Positions 19,275 through 27,438 of a stretch of 44,445 nt of DNA are shown piece by piece. A model generated the notes under the pieces. That model saw nothing but the letters and a program-made list of their open reading frames with translations. It was not told the DNA's origin and ran no database searches. Location: assembly GCF_900169785.1 (NCBI RefSeq), contig NZ_FWER01000048.1:1-44445 (forward strand). Reading direction: 5' to 3'. Source of the DNA: Rhizobium sullae (lineage in GTDB: Bacteria > Pseudomonadota > Alphaproteobacteria > Rhizobiales > Rhizobiaceae). Within the stretch, counting starts at the first letter, position 1. Every line of letters starts with the position of its first letter. The translations under genes and the position numbers were made by a program.

Positions 19275-20210
19275 TCACTTCAACAATTCGTGCTTTATCT
19301 TCCAGCGGTCGTGGTACCAGAGCCATTGGGCTGGATATTCCCGCACCCAGCTTTCGACCTTGTCATTCAGCAACTGCGCAGTCGCCGTCACGTCGAGATT
19401 GCCCTTTTCGTCACGCGGCATGTCCAGCTTCGGCTCGATCTCCAGCCGGTAGCGATTGCCGGGAAGCCGGATGCAGCGCGCAGGATAAACCTCGCAGTTG
19501 AACTGACGGACGAGTTTCGGCAACAAGGGGTTCGTTTTCACGTCCAGGCCGAAGAAGGTGGTCTTCAGGCCCTTGCGGAACTTCTGGTCGACGAGTACGC
19601 CAACGCCCTGCCCGGCTTCGAGCTGACGCGCCAGGGCAAAGGATGAGCCTGCATGCGACGGCACGAGCTTGCCCATGCGGGCGCTGCGGAAATCAAAGAC
19701 CTTCTGGGCGACATAAGGATTGTTCGGCGGACGGAAGAGAACCGTCACACGCAGGCCGAAGGCAGCGCCGCCAACGGGCAGAAGTTCGAAATTGCCGGTA
19801 TGCGCCGTAAAGACGATGAACGGCCGGGGATTGTCCCGCAGGTCGAGGAAGATCGGGATGCCCGAGACCTCCACCCTGCCTGGCTCGGTTCTTTCCGGAT
19901 CGAAATCGAACAGCCGGTCGAGAAAGACGTATTCGGCGGCGAGCCTGCCCATGTTGCCCCAGCTTGCGAAGGCGATCTCTTCTATTTCCGCATCGCTCTT
20001 TTCGGGAAAGGCGTTTTTCAGATTGTAGAGCATCAGCTTGTGACGCGGCGTGTACGGACCGATCTTGCGGGTCAGCCAATCAGCAAACCGGATCGCACCG
20101 TCAGCCGGAAACAGCTTCAGGAAATTCATGAAGCCGAAGGCAGCCTGAGCGATCAGCCATTGGCGGAAATGCTCGAGCTTCAGAACGATCCGGGTGAGGA
20201 AGAGCTTCAC
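19275..20210 (-). CDS. lpxXL: Lipid A very-long-chain fatty acid acyltransferase LpxXL
   Basis: 311 residues, LpxL/HtrB acyltransferase family. The catalytic H-x4-E is His137 and Glu142 in TAHTGNFE; a second conserved block is GVLVDQKFRKGLKTTFFG, where the phospho-substrate binds. An N-terminal hydrophobic helix anchors it to the inner membrane. In rhizobia LpxXL transfers the 27-hydroxyoctacosanoyl chain from AcpXL to a hydroxy-acyl chain of lipid A. Its position as the last gene of acpXL-fabZXL-fabF2XL-fabF1XL-adh-lpxXL identifies it. It lies 4 bases after the dehydrogenase gene. Confidence 0.95.
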   Translation of the reverse strand: MKLFLTRIVLKLEHFRQWLIAQAAFGFMNFLKLFPADGAIRFADWLTRKIGPYTPRHKLMLYNLKNAFPEKSDAEIEEIAFASWGNMGRLAAEYVFLDRLFDFDPERTEPGRVEVSGIPIFLDLRDNPRPFIVFTAHTGNFELLPVGGAAFGLRVTVLFRPPNNPYVAQKVFDFRSARMGKLVPSHAGSSFALARQLEAGQGVGVLVDQKFRKGLKTTFFGLDVKTNPLLPKLVRQFNCEVYPARCIRLPGNRYRLEIEPKLDMPRDEKGNLDVTATAQLLNDKVESWVREYPAQWLWYHDRWKIKHELLK

Positions 20211-20214
20211 CGGT

Positions 20215-21243
20215 TCAGTCCATCTTCAGGATGATCTTGCCGAAGATCTGCCGGGATTCCATCCGCTCAAGCGCGCGGTCGATATCGTCGAAGCCGACTT
20301 CGGTATCGATGACCGGATGAACGAGGCCGCGGCCCATCTTCTGCATGGCGTTTGCCATGTTCTCCATGCGGCAGCCGAAGGAGCCGAGCAGCTTCAGCTG
20401 CTGCTGGAAGAGCATCATCAGGTTCATGTCGGTGGAAACGCCCGACGTCGAGCCGCAGGTGACGAGGCGGCCGCCGCGCTTCATGCACAGCATCGAGCCG
20501 GCCCAGGTATCCTTGCCCACGTGTTCGAAGACGACATCAACGCCCTTCTTTTTCGTGAGCTTGCGCACGACGCCCTCGAAGCGATCGGTGCGGTAGTTGA
20601 TGACGTGATCGGCGCCGAGTGCCTTCGCCCTCTCGATCTTGTCGTCCGAGCCGACCGTGGTGATGACTGTGCAGCCGATCTTCTTAGCGAGCTGGATGGC
20701 AGCCGTGCCGATGCCTGAACCGCCGGCATGGACAAGAATCGTCTCACCGGGTTCGAGCTTGGCATTGTCGAAAAGCATATGCTCGACCGTGCCGAAGGTG
20801 ACAGGCGCCAGAGCCGCGCCTATGGCATCGACGCCGGGAGGGGCCGGAACGAGCAGGCGGGCAGGAAGGTTCACCTTCTCTTGCGCGAAACCGTCGAGAT
20901 GGAAACCGTGAACGCCCGAGACGTGTTCGCAGAGATTGTCGCGGCCTTCGCGGCACGGACGGCAGAGGCCGCAGGTGCGCGCGCCGTAGATCGCAACGAG
21001 CTGGCCGGGCAGGACATTCGCAACACCAGGACCAATGGCCTCCACGACGCCTGAAGCCTCCGCTCCGATGACGAGCGGCATCTTGCGCTTTGCAAATGCC
21101 ATGCCGCGCCAGCCCCAGACATCAATATGGTTGAGGGCGACTGCCTTGACGCGCAGCGTCACCTCGCCGGCAGCCGGAGCATCCGGTTCCGGCAGGTCGG
21201 TGATCTCAAGCTTACGGTCGTCGACCAATTGCAAAGCGCGCAT
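20215..21243 (-). CDS. Zinc-binding MDR alcohol dehydrogenase of the lipid A VLCFA cluster
   Basis: 342 residues, zinc-type medium-chain dehydrogenase/reductase. Visible: HIDVWGWRGMAF in the substrate-binding part, GAEASGVVEAIGPGV, a structural zinc lobe with CGLCRPCREGRDNLC, and the nucleotide-binding loop VHAGGSGIGTAAIQLAKKIG. It is called adh2XL in descriptions of this rhizobial gene cluster. Its role there is unsettled: it may act in oxidation or reduction during formation of the 27-hydroxy group or as an enoyl reductase. It lies between fabF1XL and lpxXL on the same transcript. Confidence 0.9.
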   Translation of the reverse strand: MRALQLVDDRKLEITDLPEPDAPAAGEVTLRVKAVALNHIDVWGWRGMAFAKRKMPLVIGAEASGVVEAIGPGVANVLPGQLVAIYGARTCGLCRPCREGRDNLCEHVSGVHGFHLDGFAQEKVNLPARLLVPAPPGVDAIGAALAPVTFGTVEHMLFDNAKLEPGETILVHAGGSGIGTAAIQLAKKIGCTVITTVGSDDKIERAKALGADHVINYRTDRFEGVVRKLTKKKGVDVVFEHVGKDTWAGSMLCMKRGGRLVTCGSTSGVSTDMNLMMLFQQQLKLLGSFGCRMENMANAMQKMGRGLVHPVIDTEVGFDDIDRALERMESRQIFGKIILKMD

Positions 21244-21298
21244 ACGAAAACCTCTCGCCTTGAAGGCGGTTTATCTCTCTTGTTTTGTCGGCAACCGC

Positions 21299-22585
21299 TT
21301 AAGCCGGTTCGAGCGCCATGACAAGGCTGGCGTTCTGCCCGCCGAAGCCGAAAGAGTTCGAAAGCACGGCTGAAACCTGCTGTTCGCGCTTCTTGTTGGG
21401 CACGACATCGAGAACGATCGTCGGATCCGGGTTGTTGTAGTTGATCGTCGGTGGCAGCGTGCCTGTGAGCATGGTCTGCAGCGAGAACACCGCTTCGACC
21501 GCGCCGGCCGCCGTCAGCGTATGGCCGATCATCGACTTGTTGGACGACAGCGGAATGGAGGCCATCCGCTCGCCGAAGACGGCAAGCATGGAGCCGTACT
21601 CCATCTTGTCGTTTTCCGGCGTCGACGTGCCATGCGCGTTGATGTAGCCGATGCCGCTTGCGTCGATGCCCGCATCGGCAAGTGCTGCACGGATCGTCGC
21701 GATCGCCGGGCCGCCGTCGGGCGACGAACGGGTGCGGTGGAAGGAATCGGCTTTTTCGCCGGCGCCCTTCATGATCCCGAGCACCTTGGCGCCGCGCGCG
21801 ACTGCCGCTTCCAGCGATTCGAGGACCAGCGTTGCTGCACCTTCGGCGATGACGAAACCGTCGCGATCCTTGCTGAAGGGCTTGGAAGCCTTGGTCGGCG
21901 GATCGTTCTGCGTCGACAACGCGGACAGCAGCGAGAAGCGGATGAGTGCTTCAGCGCTCAGCGAACCGTCGGTGGCAACAGCAAGGGCACGATCGGTCCG
22001 GCCCTGACGGATCGCCTCGATGCCGAGCTGGATCGCCGTCGCGCCCGAGGCGCAGGCGGTCGACAGCGTGACCGGCAGCCCGCGCGTACCGAAACGGTCG
22101 GCCAGACGCTCGGAGATCGCGCCGAACAATGCCGCTTCATGGAAGGCCGCATCCGTCCGCTGGCGCATCGCGGCGAGGAACCGCTCGTAGGCGTCACCCG
22201 GATGACCGGACGGCGGCGAGCGGTCGGCGAGATCGAAGCGGGCGCTCCATTCCGGCTCGATCGGCGGCGCAGCAAGGAAGAGCGGACCGTTGAAATCGCC
22301 GGAGATGCCGGCATCGGTGAGCGCTTCGATCGTCGTTTCGCGCGCAAAGGCATAGGAGCGCTCGACGGCGTTCGGCACCGGGATGTCGATGAAATCGACA
22401 GTGCCGGCGATGCGGGTCGAGAGTCCGTCGGTCGGAAAGCGCGTGATGCCGTGGATCCCGGAGGTGCCGGAGGTCAGCGCGGCCCAGTTGTCCTTGAGAC
22501 CCTGGCCGAGCGAGGTGATGATGCCCATACCCGTGACCGCGACGATCGGCCGGCCGAGATGATCCTTGTAAGTCGCTTCTGTCAT
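21299..22585 (-). CDS. fabF1XL: Beta-ketoacyl-ACP synthase FabF1XL (catalytically complete)
   Basis: 428 residues from ATG 22585 (GAGGAG upstream); a GTG five codons earlier is less likely. The KAS II triad is intact with canonical spacing: Cys178 (STACASGA), His318 (INAHGTSTPEND) and His355 (NKSMIGHTLTAAGA), i.e. intervals of 140 and 37 as in FabF. It elongates acyl chains on AcpXL toward the C28 length used in lipid A. The gene follows fabF2XL by 11 bases, and the two products probably form a heterodimer, since the neighbour lacks the active residues. Confidence 0.93.
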   Translation of the reverse strand: MTEATYKDHLGRPIVAVTGMGIITSLGQGLKDNWAALTSGTSGIHGITRFPTDGLSTRIAGTVDFIDIPVPNAVERSYAFARETTIEALTDAGISGDFNGPLFLAAPPIEPEWSARFDLADRSPPSGHPGDAYERFLAAMRQRTDAAFHEAALFGAISERLADRFGTRGLPVTLSTACASGATAIQLGIEAIRQGRTDRALAVATDGSLSAEALIRFSLLSALSTQNDPPTKASKPFSKDRDGFVIAEGAATLVLESLEAAVARGAKVLGIMKGAGEKADSFHRTRSSPDGGPAIATIRAALADAGIDASGIGYINAHGTSTPENDKMEYGSMLAVFGERMASIPLSSNKSMIGHTLTAAGAVEAVFSLQTMLTGTLPPTINYNNPDPTIVLDVVPNKKREQQVSAVLSNSFGFGGQNASLVMALEPA

Positions 22586-22596
22586 ATGATCACTCC

Positions 22597-23802
22597 TCAC
22601 GCATCCGCGGAAAGAACGGCGACACCCTCGCCGCGCTGGTGGCCGATCGTGGTCACGACTGCGGCCGTGGTACCAGCACTCATCGGCTTTTCATGGGCAG
22701 CGTCGAAAGGCGGCACCTTCGCCTTGCTGTCGACGGCGAGTGCCGCAAAGGCAAGGCCAAGGGTAAACTGCGCTTCGATGGCATGGCCGGACACGCCGCT
22801 GAAGCCGCGGACGGCCGCACCCGGAAGCTGATGCTCCAGGACAACCTTCTCGCGCTCTGCCAGGTCATGCATACCGGTCGAGCCCGAGAAGATCGCAGTC
22901 GTTTCCGGCGCAAGCGTCTTGGCCGGCTGTAGCAGGCGCTCGAGACGGGCCTCGAGGTTACCGGCGTTCCGACTGCCGCGGTCGCCTTCGATGGAATCGA
23001 TCGTCGCGTAGATATGCGCGCCTCGCGCCTGCGCATGCTCACGCGATTCCAGAATGAGAAACGACCCGGCCGTACCGAGGATCATGCCGCCGCCTTCGCT
23101 ATCCTTGCGCGACCAAAGCGGCGCCCATTTACCTCGTAGGTGGGCGCCGATCGCTTCGGGCAGCAGGATCATGTCCTGCCGCTCGGCGGCAAAGGCGCCG
23201 CCGACGAGTGCGTGCGAGGATTCACCCGACTTGATCCGGTGGAACGCGGTTTCGACGGCGGAGATGCCGGCAGCCTCCTCGCCCATGAAGGTGCGCGAGG
23301 AGCCGGTGACCTTGTGGACGATCGAGATATTGCCGGCGAGCAGGTTGGAAAGCTGCGCCAGGAAGAGCGTCGGGCGCAGTTCCGTGGTCAGCTTCTCATT
23401 GAGCAAGAGCTCGCGATCATTGCGCTTCAGGCCTTCGTCGACGATCAGCGTATCGACATTGATGTCACGCTCGCCGCCACCGGCCGCCACGATCATGTCC
23501 ATCGTGCCGCAGGCTTCCGCATTCTCCTTGAAGCCCGCGTCATCGAGCGCCAGGCCGGCGGCAAAGACGCCGATGCGCTGCCAGTTCTCCATCTGGCGCT
23601 GATCGCCACGCTTGGCGATCTGCTGCGACCAGTCGATTTCCGGCAGCGGATGCACCGGATAGGGCTTGAACTTCTCCGTCTCGACGATCGGCTCCGGCGC
23701 CCGGCCTGCCGTCAAAAGCGCGACATGCGCATCCTTGCCGACGCCCTGACAGGTGACGATACCGACGCCGGTGATGACGACATCATTTTGAGCCTTGCTC
23801 AT
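22597..23802 (-). CDS. fabF2XL: FabF2XL, ketosynthase-like protein lacking catalytic Cys and first His
   Basis: 401 residues with a thiolase-fold KAS sequence (VVITGVGIVTCQGVGKD, SGHAIEAQFTLGLAFAAL). Unlike fabF1XL, there is no cysteine at the nucleophile site: the matching stretch is VTGSSRTFMGEEAAG (165-179), and the only cysteines are at 18 and 98. The H-G-T-S-T loop is replaced by IFSGSTGMHD with Ser at the His position. Only the last histidine (His340) remains. This pattern resembles the chain-length factor (KS-beta) of type II polyketide synthases. It probably pairs with FabF1XL. It overlaps fabZXL by 4 bases. The name follows cluster position; a synthase activity by itself is doubtful. 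Confidence 0.9.
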   Translation of the reverse strand: MSKAQNDVVITGVGIVTCQGVGKDAHVALLTAGRAPEPIVETEKFKPYPVHPLPEIDWSQQIAKRGDQRQMENWQRIGVFAAGLALDDAGFKENAEACGTMDMIVAAGGGERDINVDTLIVDEGLKRNDRELLLNEKLTTELRPTLFLAQLSNLLAGNISIVHKVTGSSRTFMGEEAAGISAVETAFHRIKSGESSHALVGGAFAAERQDMILLPEAIGAHLRGKWAPLWSRKDSEGGGMILGTAGSFLILESREHAQARGAHIYATIDSIEGDRGSRNAGNLEARLERLLQPAKTLAPETTAIFSGSTGMHDLAEREKVVLEHQLPGAAVRGFSGVSGHAIEAQFTLGLAFAALAVDSKAKVPPFDAAHEKPMSAGTTAAVVTTIGHQRGEGVAVLSADA

Positions 23803-24281
23803 CCCTTTACTCCCTGCGCGGCGATCGCATCCATCAAACCAACCTCGCCCGCACGCTTCTTCACGATATCGCCGAGCGGAACCTCGCTGAAAGGCATGGT
23901 GCGCAGCTTCAATTGCGCATCGCAGACCTTCTTGCCGCCGCTCGTGATCTTTGCCCTGGTCACGGCAAAACCGGACCCGTCATGCTCCAGAAACGCCTCG
24001 ATGTCGAGAACTGCCTCGGGTTCGACAAAGGTGCGCATTTTGGCGCCGTCGACCGACATCAGGAATGGCATCGCGGCAAAATCGGTCGCGGCCAGCACCA
24101 GCATGCCGGAAGCCTGCGCCATGGTTTCGATGAGAAGCACGCCCGGAACGAGCGGCATCCCCGGAAAATGGCCTTCGAAGACGGGGCTTTTCGCCGGCAC
24201 GACGGAACGCGCCTTGAGCACACCCTTTTCGAGGTCGACCGCTTCCACGCGGTCAATCATCTGGAAATATTCCAGCAGCAT
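23799..24281 (-). CDS. fabZXL: 3-hydroxyacyl-ACP dehydratase FabZXL
   Basis: 160 residues, hot-dog fold. Catalytic His38 in EGHFPGMPLVPGVLLIETMA and Glu52 in the same stretch, spaced 14 residues as in FabZ. It dehydrates 3-hydroxyacyl-AcpXL intermediates during very-long-chain acyl elongation. It starts 115 bases after the acpXL stop and overlaps fabF2XL by four bases, so translation is coupled. A dehydratase specific to the C28 pathway is expected from the cluster; housekeeping FabZ lies elsewhere. Confidence 0.93.
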   Translation of the reverse strand: MLLEYFQMIDRVEAVDLEKGVLKARSVVPAKSPVFEGHFPGMPLVPGVLLIETMAQASGMLVLAATDFAAMPFLMSVDGAKMRTFVEPEAVLDIEAFLEHDGSGFAVTRAKITSGGKKVCDAQLKLRTMPFSEVPLGDIVKKRAGEVGLMDAIAAQGVKG

Positions 24282-24396
24282 CGGATCCTCCAGCCCGGCA
24301 GGGAAGAGAGCGCCGGATACGCCTAGTTAGGAACAAAACCGCCCGGCCGCTACAGTTCGCAGAGGCAGGGCGGAGAAAAAAAGATAGCTGTGTCGC

Positions 24397-24675
24397 TCAG
24401 GCCTTGGCGGCGCGAAGCTCATCGATCTTGGCACAGAGGTTCTTCAGCACGAAATATTCCTCGGTGGAAACCTTGCCCTCGTTGACTTCCTGCGTCCACT
24501 TTTCGAGCGGGATCTTGATGCCGAATTCCTTGTCGATGGCGAAAACGATATCGAGGAAATCGAGGCTGTCGATACCGAGGTCGTCGATCGTATGGCTCTC
24601 CGGCGTGATCGTCTCGCGATCGATCTCGCTGGTTTCTGCAATGATGTCGGCAACTTTATCGAATGTAGCGGTCAC
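24397..24675 (-). CDS. acpXL: Acyl carrier protein AcpXL
   Basis: 92 residues from a GTG at 24675, preceded by AAAGAGG. The phosphopantetheine serine is Ser37 in LGIDSLDFLD. The sequence (TATFDKVADIIAETSEIDRE, GIKIPLEKWTQEVNEGK) matches rhizobial AcpXL, which carries the growing 27-hydroxyoctacosanoyl chain for lipid A. A longer ORF from 24762 is mostly leader. It is the promoter-proximal gene of the lipid A very-long-chain cluster, with a possible sigma-70 promoter at 24710-24738. Confidence 0.97.
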   Translation of the reverse strand: MTATFDKVADIIAETSEIDRETITPESHTIDDLGIDSLDFLDIVFAIDKEFGIKIPLEKWTQEVNEGKVSTEEYFVLKNLCAKIDELRAAKA

Positions 24676-24709
24676 GCACTGTACCTCTTTGAATGACGAA
24701 TTTATCCCC

Positions 24710-24738
24710 CTCATAGGCAAATCCATTTCAAAAGCCAA
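24710..24738 (-). promoter_or_regulatory. Candidate promoter of the acpXL cluster
   Basis: On the minus strand TTGGCT, 17 bases, then TATGAG, with transcription expected about 30 bases ahead of the GTG start of acpXL. The hexamers are only moderate matches. Confidence 0.35.
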
Positions 24739-24955
24739 TGCTTTCGCACAATCTGCTTTCAAATTTGACGGACAACTGTTGCCGAAACAGCAGTCCGGGC
24801 AAGGCCCGGAACGTCGATCCGGCAGCCTTGCCCGCGATATTCGGCAGCAAATGGCACCAGTTGATTGCGCCGCAGATTGCTTTAATACCGATCATGCCGG
24901 CGTCGCCACTCCGTCGTGAACTTGAGGCTATGCTTGCCGCGAGGCAAACATCCGA

Positions 24956-25237
24956 TCAAGACCGGCGCGCACCGCCTCGCCGGCTGGAGATCAGCTTCAG
25001 CCACGGCGCCAAATGGAAGGTGCTCATGAGCAAGTACATCGGGACCATTCCGGTCAGCGGTGACGCATCGGCTGCGGCAGAGCATATCATGTCCGCACCG
25101 CCGGAGACCCCTGTCAGCAGCGCCATGACCGCGAAGGTCGGGGCCGCCGCAAGGGATAGCCAATCGGCGGCACCGAGGGCGGCCAGGTTGCCGCTTCCGC
25201 CGGAGGCGCCCGCAGTTTCACGCTGAGCAGCAATCAT
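24956..25237 (-). CDS. Small hydrophobic membrane protein, hypothetical
   Basis: 93 residues from ATG 25237, which has GGGAGG about 10 bases upstream and overlaps the end of the DUF899 gene by 20 bases. Two or three hydrophobic helices are visible: ADWLSLAAAPTFAVMALLTG at about 25-44 and LTGMVPMYLLMSTFHLAPWL at about 60-79. The C-terminus is basic (SSRRGGARRS), so it is expected in the cytoplasm. No function is recognised. It is probably co-translated with the DUF899 protein and may help it at the membrane, which is inference. Confidence 0.6.
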   Translation of the reverse strand: MIAAQRETAGASGGSGNLAALGAADWLSLAAAPTFAVMALLTGVSGGADMICSAAADASPLTGMVPMYLLMSTFHLAPWLKLISSRRGGARRS

Positions 25238-26054
25238 GGTTGTGAACCTCCCGGCGAACTTGCTTGCCGTACTCGTCGTGGTGGCGCCACCAGACGCCGT
25301 GCTCGTTGCGCCCCTTGGGCGCACGGTCGAGCCACTGGTACATTCCCCACAGGCCGTCCAGTCCGCGCGCATAACTGGAATAGGTATGGTAGACGACGCC
25401 GTCTTCGAGCACGAACGTGCTGAGACCAGGCCTGTCGCGCGTGTAGGTGGGAACGTCCGTTCCGGTCATGGCCGCGATCTGCGCGACCGGCCCATCGCTG
25501 CCGCGCAACTGCCATTCCTGAACGGTCTTTCCGGCGAGCGGCTCGGGTGCCGGCGGTTCACGGCGGAAGTTGTATTCAATGTTGCCCTCACGCTGTTCCT
25601 CCTCGGTGAACCAGACGCTGAAGTCACGGTTGAAGTCGCCGCCGTTCGACGACGCCCAGGGAAAGGTCCAGCCCATCCGCTGCTTGAACGCCTGCAGCTT
25701 TGCGAGCGGCGCGCGCGAGACCGCCGAGAAGGCGACGTCGTGGTTCTCAAGATGGACGACGATGCCGTTGAACCCATCGGCGATCGAAGAGCATGACGGG
25801 CATCCGGCCGTATAGTCGGGGCCGAACATGAAGTGGTAGACGAGAAGCTGCGAGCGCCCGCCGAAAAGGTCCGCCAGCGAGGCGCTTCCTTCGCCGGTTT
25901 CGAACCGGTAGTCCTTGTCGATCCGGACCCGGGGCAATTCCTGACGGCGCAGCGCCAAAGCGTCGCTGCGCCGCGTCAGTTCCTTCTCATCCTCAAGCAG
26001 GTCGAGCCGTGCCGACAACCACTCTTCGCGTGTTCCGGTTACGTGTGCCGTCAT
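25218..26054 (-). CDS. DUF899 family thioredoxin-like protein
   Basis: 278 residues. Characteristic DUF899 sequence: EWLSARLDLLEDEKELTRRS, LRRQELPRVRIDKDYRFET, then LLVYHFMFGPDYTAGCPSCS and SAVSRAPLAKLQAFKQRMGW. The C-P-S-C pair lies where a thioredoxin-like redox site would be. The C-terminal part (VVYHTYSSYARGLDGLWGMY, WWRHHDEYGK) is also family-typical. The biochemical role is not known. In many proteobacteria these genes sit beside regulators and SRPBCC genes. Here the divergent gene encodes a TPR/winged-helix regulator. Confidence 0.9.
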   Translation of the reverse strand: MTAHVTGTREEWLSARLDLLEDEKELTRRSDALALRRQELPRVRIDKDYRFETGEGSASLADLFGGRSQLLVYHFMFGPDYTAGCPSCSSIADGFNGIVVHLENHDVAFSAVSRAPLAKLQAFKQRMGWTFPWASSNGGDFNRDFSVWFTEEEQREGNIEYNFRREPPAPEPLAGKTVQEWQLRGSDGPVAQIAAMTGTDVPTYTRDRPGLSTFVLEDGVVYHTYSSYARGLDGLWGMYQWLDRAPKGRNEHGVWWRHHDEYGKQVRREVHNHDCCSA

Positions 26055-26175
26055 CGTTCTTCTCCTTTGGTTGTTTGTCGCCGTCCATTTTTGGTGCGGC
26101 GTGTTGCTTGCTGGTCGTGAATAGACTAGGGCCGGTTATCGACATGGTGGGAGTTACAAGTGTGACGGGATTCCG

Positions 26176-27396
26176 ATGGACTCGCTGATCACTGCTGCGG
26201 CACGTGCCCTCGCGGCGGGCGATCCCCTCGGCGCACTGAAGCGGGTCGCCCTCCGTGACGACGCGCCGGCGCTCGCGCTCAGAGGCATCGCGATGGCGCA
26301 GCTCGGCGATCTCGACCGAGCCAAGGCTCTACTCAAGAGTGCGGCGCGCGCCTTCGGTCCGAGAGAGGCTACGGCCCGCGCGAGGTGCGTCGTCGCCGAG
26401 GCCGAGATCGCACTCGTCTCGCGAGACCTTACCTGGCCGGCGAAGGCGCTCGACGCCGCGCGGGCGACACTCGAAGCACACGGCGACCATATCAACGCCG
26501 CGCATGCCAGCAATCTCGAGGTCCGGCGGCTGCTCCTGATCGGCCGCCTCGACGAAGCTGAGCGCATTCTCGCAGGCCTCGATCCCACGCCGTTCCCGCC
26601 TGCTTCGAGGGTCGCCCATGAGTTGGTAGCCGCGGGGATCGCGATCCGGCGCCTGCAGACGAAGGCGGCGCGGGCCGCGCTCGTTCGTGCCGAACACGCC
26701 GCACGCGAAGCGGCTATCCCGGCGCTGAGCGCGGAGGTCGAAAGAGCGTCCCTCCTCCTGATAACGCCGGCGGCGCGCCTGATTTCGCGTGGCGAGGAAC
26801 GTCCCCTCCTGCTCGATGAGGTCGAAACGCTCCTGGCGTCGGAGGCGCTCGTCGTGGACGCGTGCCGCCACGTCGTGTGGAACGCAGGCGTGGCGGTCTC
26901 GCTCGCCACGCGCCCGGTCTTGTTCGCGCTTGCCCGCGCGCTCAGCGAAGCCTGGCCCGGGGACGTGTCGAGGGGCACGCTTCTCGCTCGCGCGTTCCGG
27001 GCAAAACATGCCGATGAATCGCATCGCGCGCGGCTGAGGGTGGAAATCGGCCGGCTGCGCGCTGAGCTTCGGGCGCTGGCAGACGTTAGGGCAACGAAGC
27101 GAGGCTTCGCGCTGGCACCGCGTCATACCCGCGAGATCGTCGTGCTGGCGCCGCCCGTCGAAGAGCAGCATGCGGCGGTGCTCGCCTTTCTCGCCGATGG
27201 CGAGTCGTGGTCGAGCTCGGCACTCGCCATTGCGCTTGGAGCAAGTCCTCGCACCGTGCAAAGGGCGCTCGAGCAGCTTGCGGCAGCAGGCAAGGTGCAG
27301 TCTTATGGCCGCGGACGGGCGCGCCGCTGGATGACCCCGCCTGTGCCGGGATTCCCGACAATCTTGTTACTCCCCGGTCCGCTGCCGGGTAATTAA
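26176..27396 (+). CDS. TPR-like and winged-helix transcriptional regulator
   Basis: 406 residues. About 1-220 is a helical repeat region of TPR character (LAAGDPLGALKRVALRDDAP, MAQLGDLDRAKALLKSAARA). About 265-325 looks like an OmpR/SARP-type winged helix (LARAFRAKHADESHRARLRV, EIGRLRAELRALADVRATKR). About 340-395 is a second small helix-turn-helix (AVLAFLADGESWSSSALAIA, ASPRTVQRALEQLAAAGKV). Such proteins are one-component regulators; signal unknown. It diverges from the DUF899 gene with 121 bases between, and is followed by the beta-propeller gene, 42 bases on. The very high GC content and arginine-rich codon use stand slightly apart from the neighbours. Confidence 0.75.
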   Translation: MDSLITAAARALAAGDPLGALKRVALRDDAPALALRGIAMAQLGDLDRAKALLKSAARAFGPREATARARCVVAEAEIALVSRDLTWPAKALDAARATLEAHGDHINAAHASNLEVRRLLLIGRLDEAERILAGLDPTPFPPASRVAHELVAAGIAIRRLQTKAARAALVRAEHAAREAAIPALSAEVERASLLLITPAARLISRGEERPLLLDEVETLLASEALVVDACRHVVWNAGVAVSLATRPVLFALARALSEAWPGDVSRGTLLARAFRAKHADESHRARLRVEIGRLRAELRALADVRATKRGFALAPRHTREIVVLAPPVEEQHAAVLAFLADGESWSSSALAIALGASPRTVQRALEQLAAAGKVQSYGRGRARRWMTPPVPGFPTILLLPGPLPGN

Positions 27397-27438
27397 GGTC
27401 AGGGCCTGAGTTGAAACCTGAAATGACAGGGTGGAATC

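Noticed and set aside
21521..22831. 436-codon plus-strand open frame
   Set aside because: It lies opposite fabF1XL and fabF2XL and has R/G/D-rich shadow composition with no ribosome site.
24738..25226. 162-codon plus-strand open frame between acpXL and the DUF899 gene
   Set aside because: It covers the acpXL upstream region and the antisense of the small membrane protein. No ribosome site or recognisable domain was seen.
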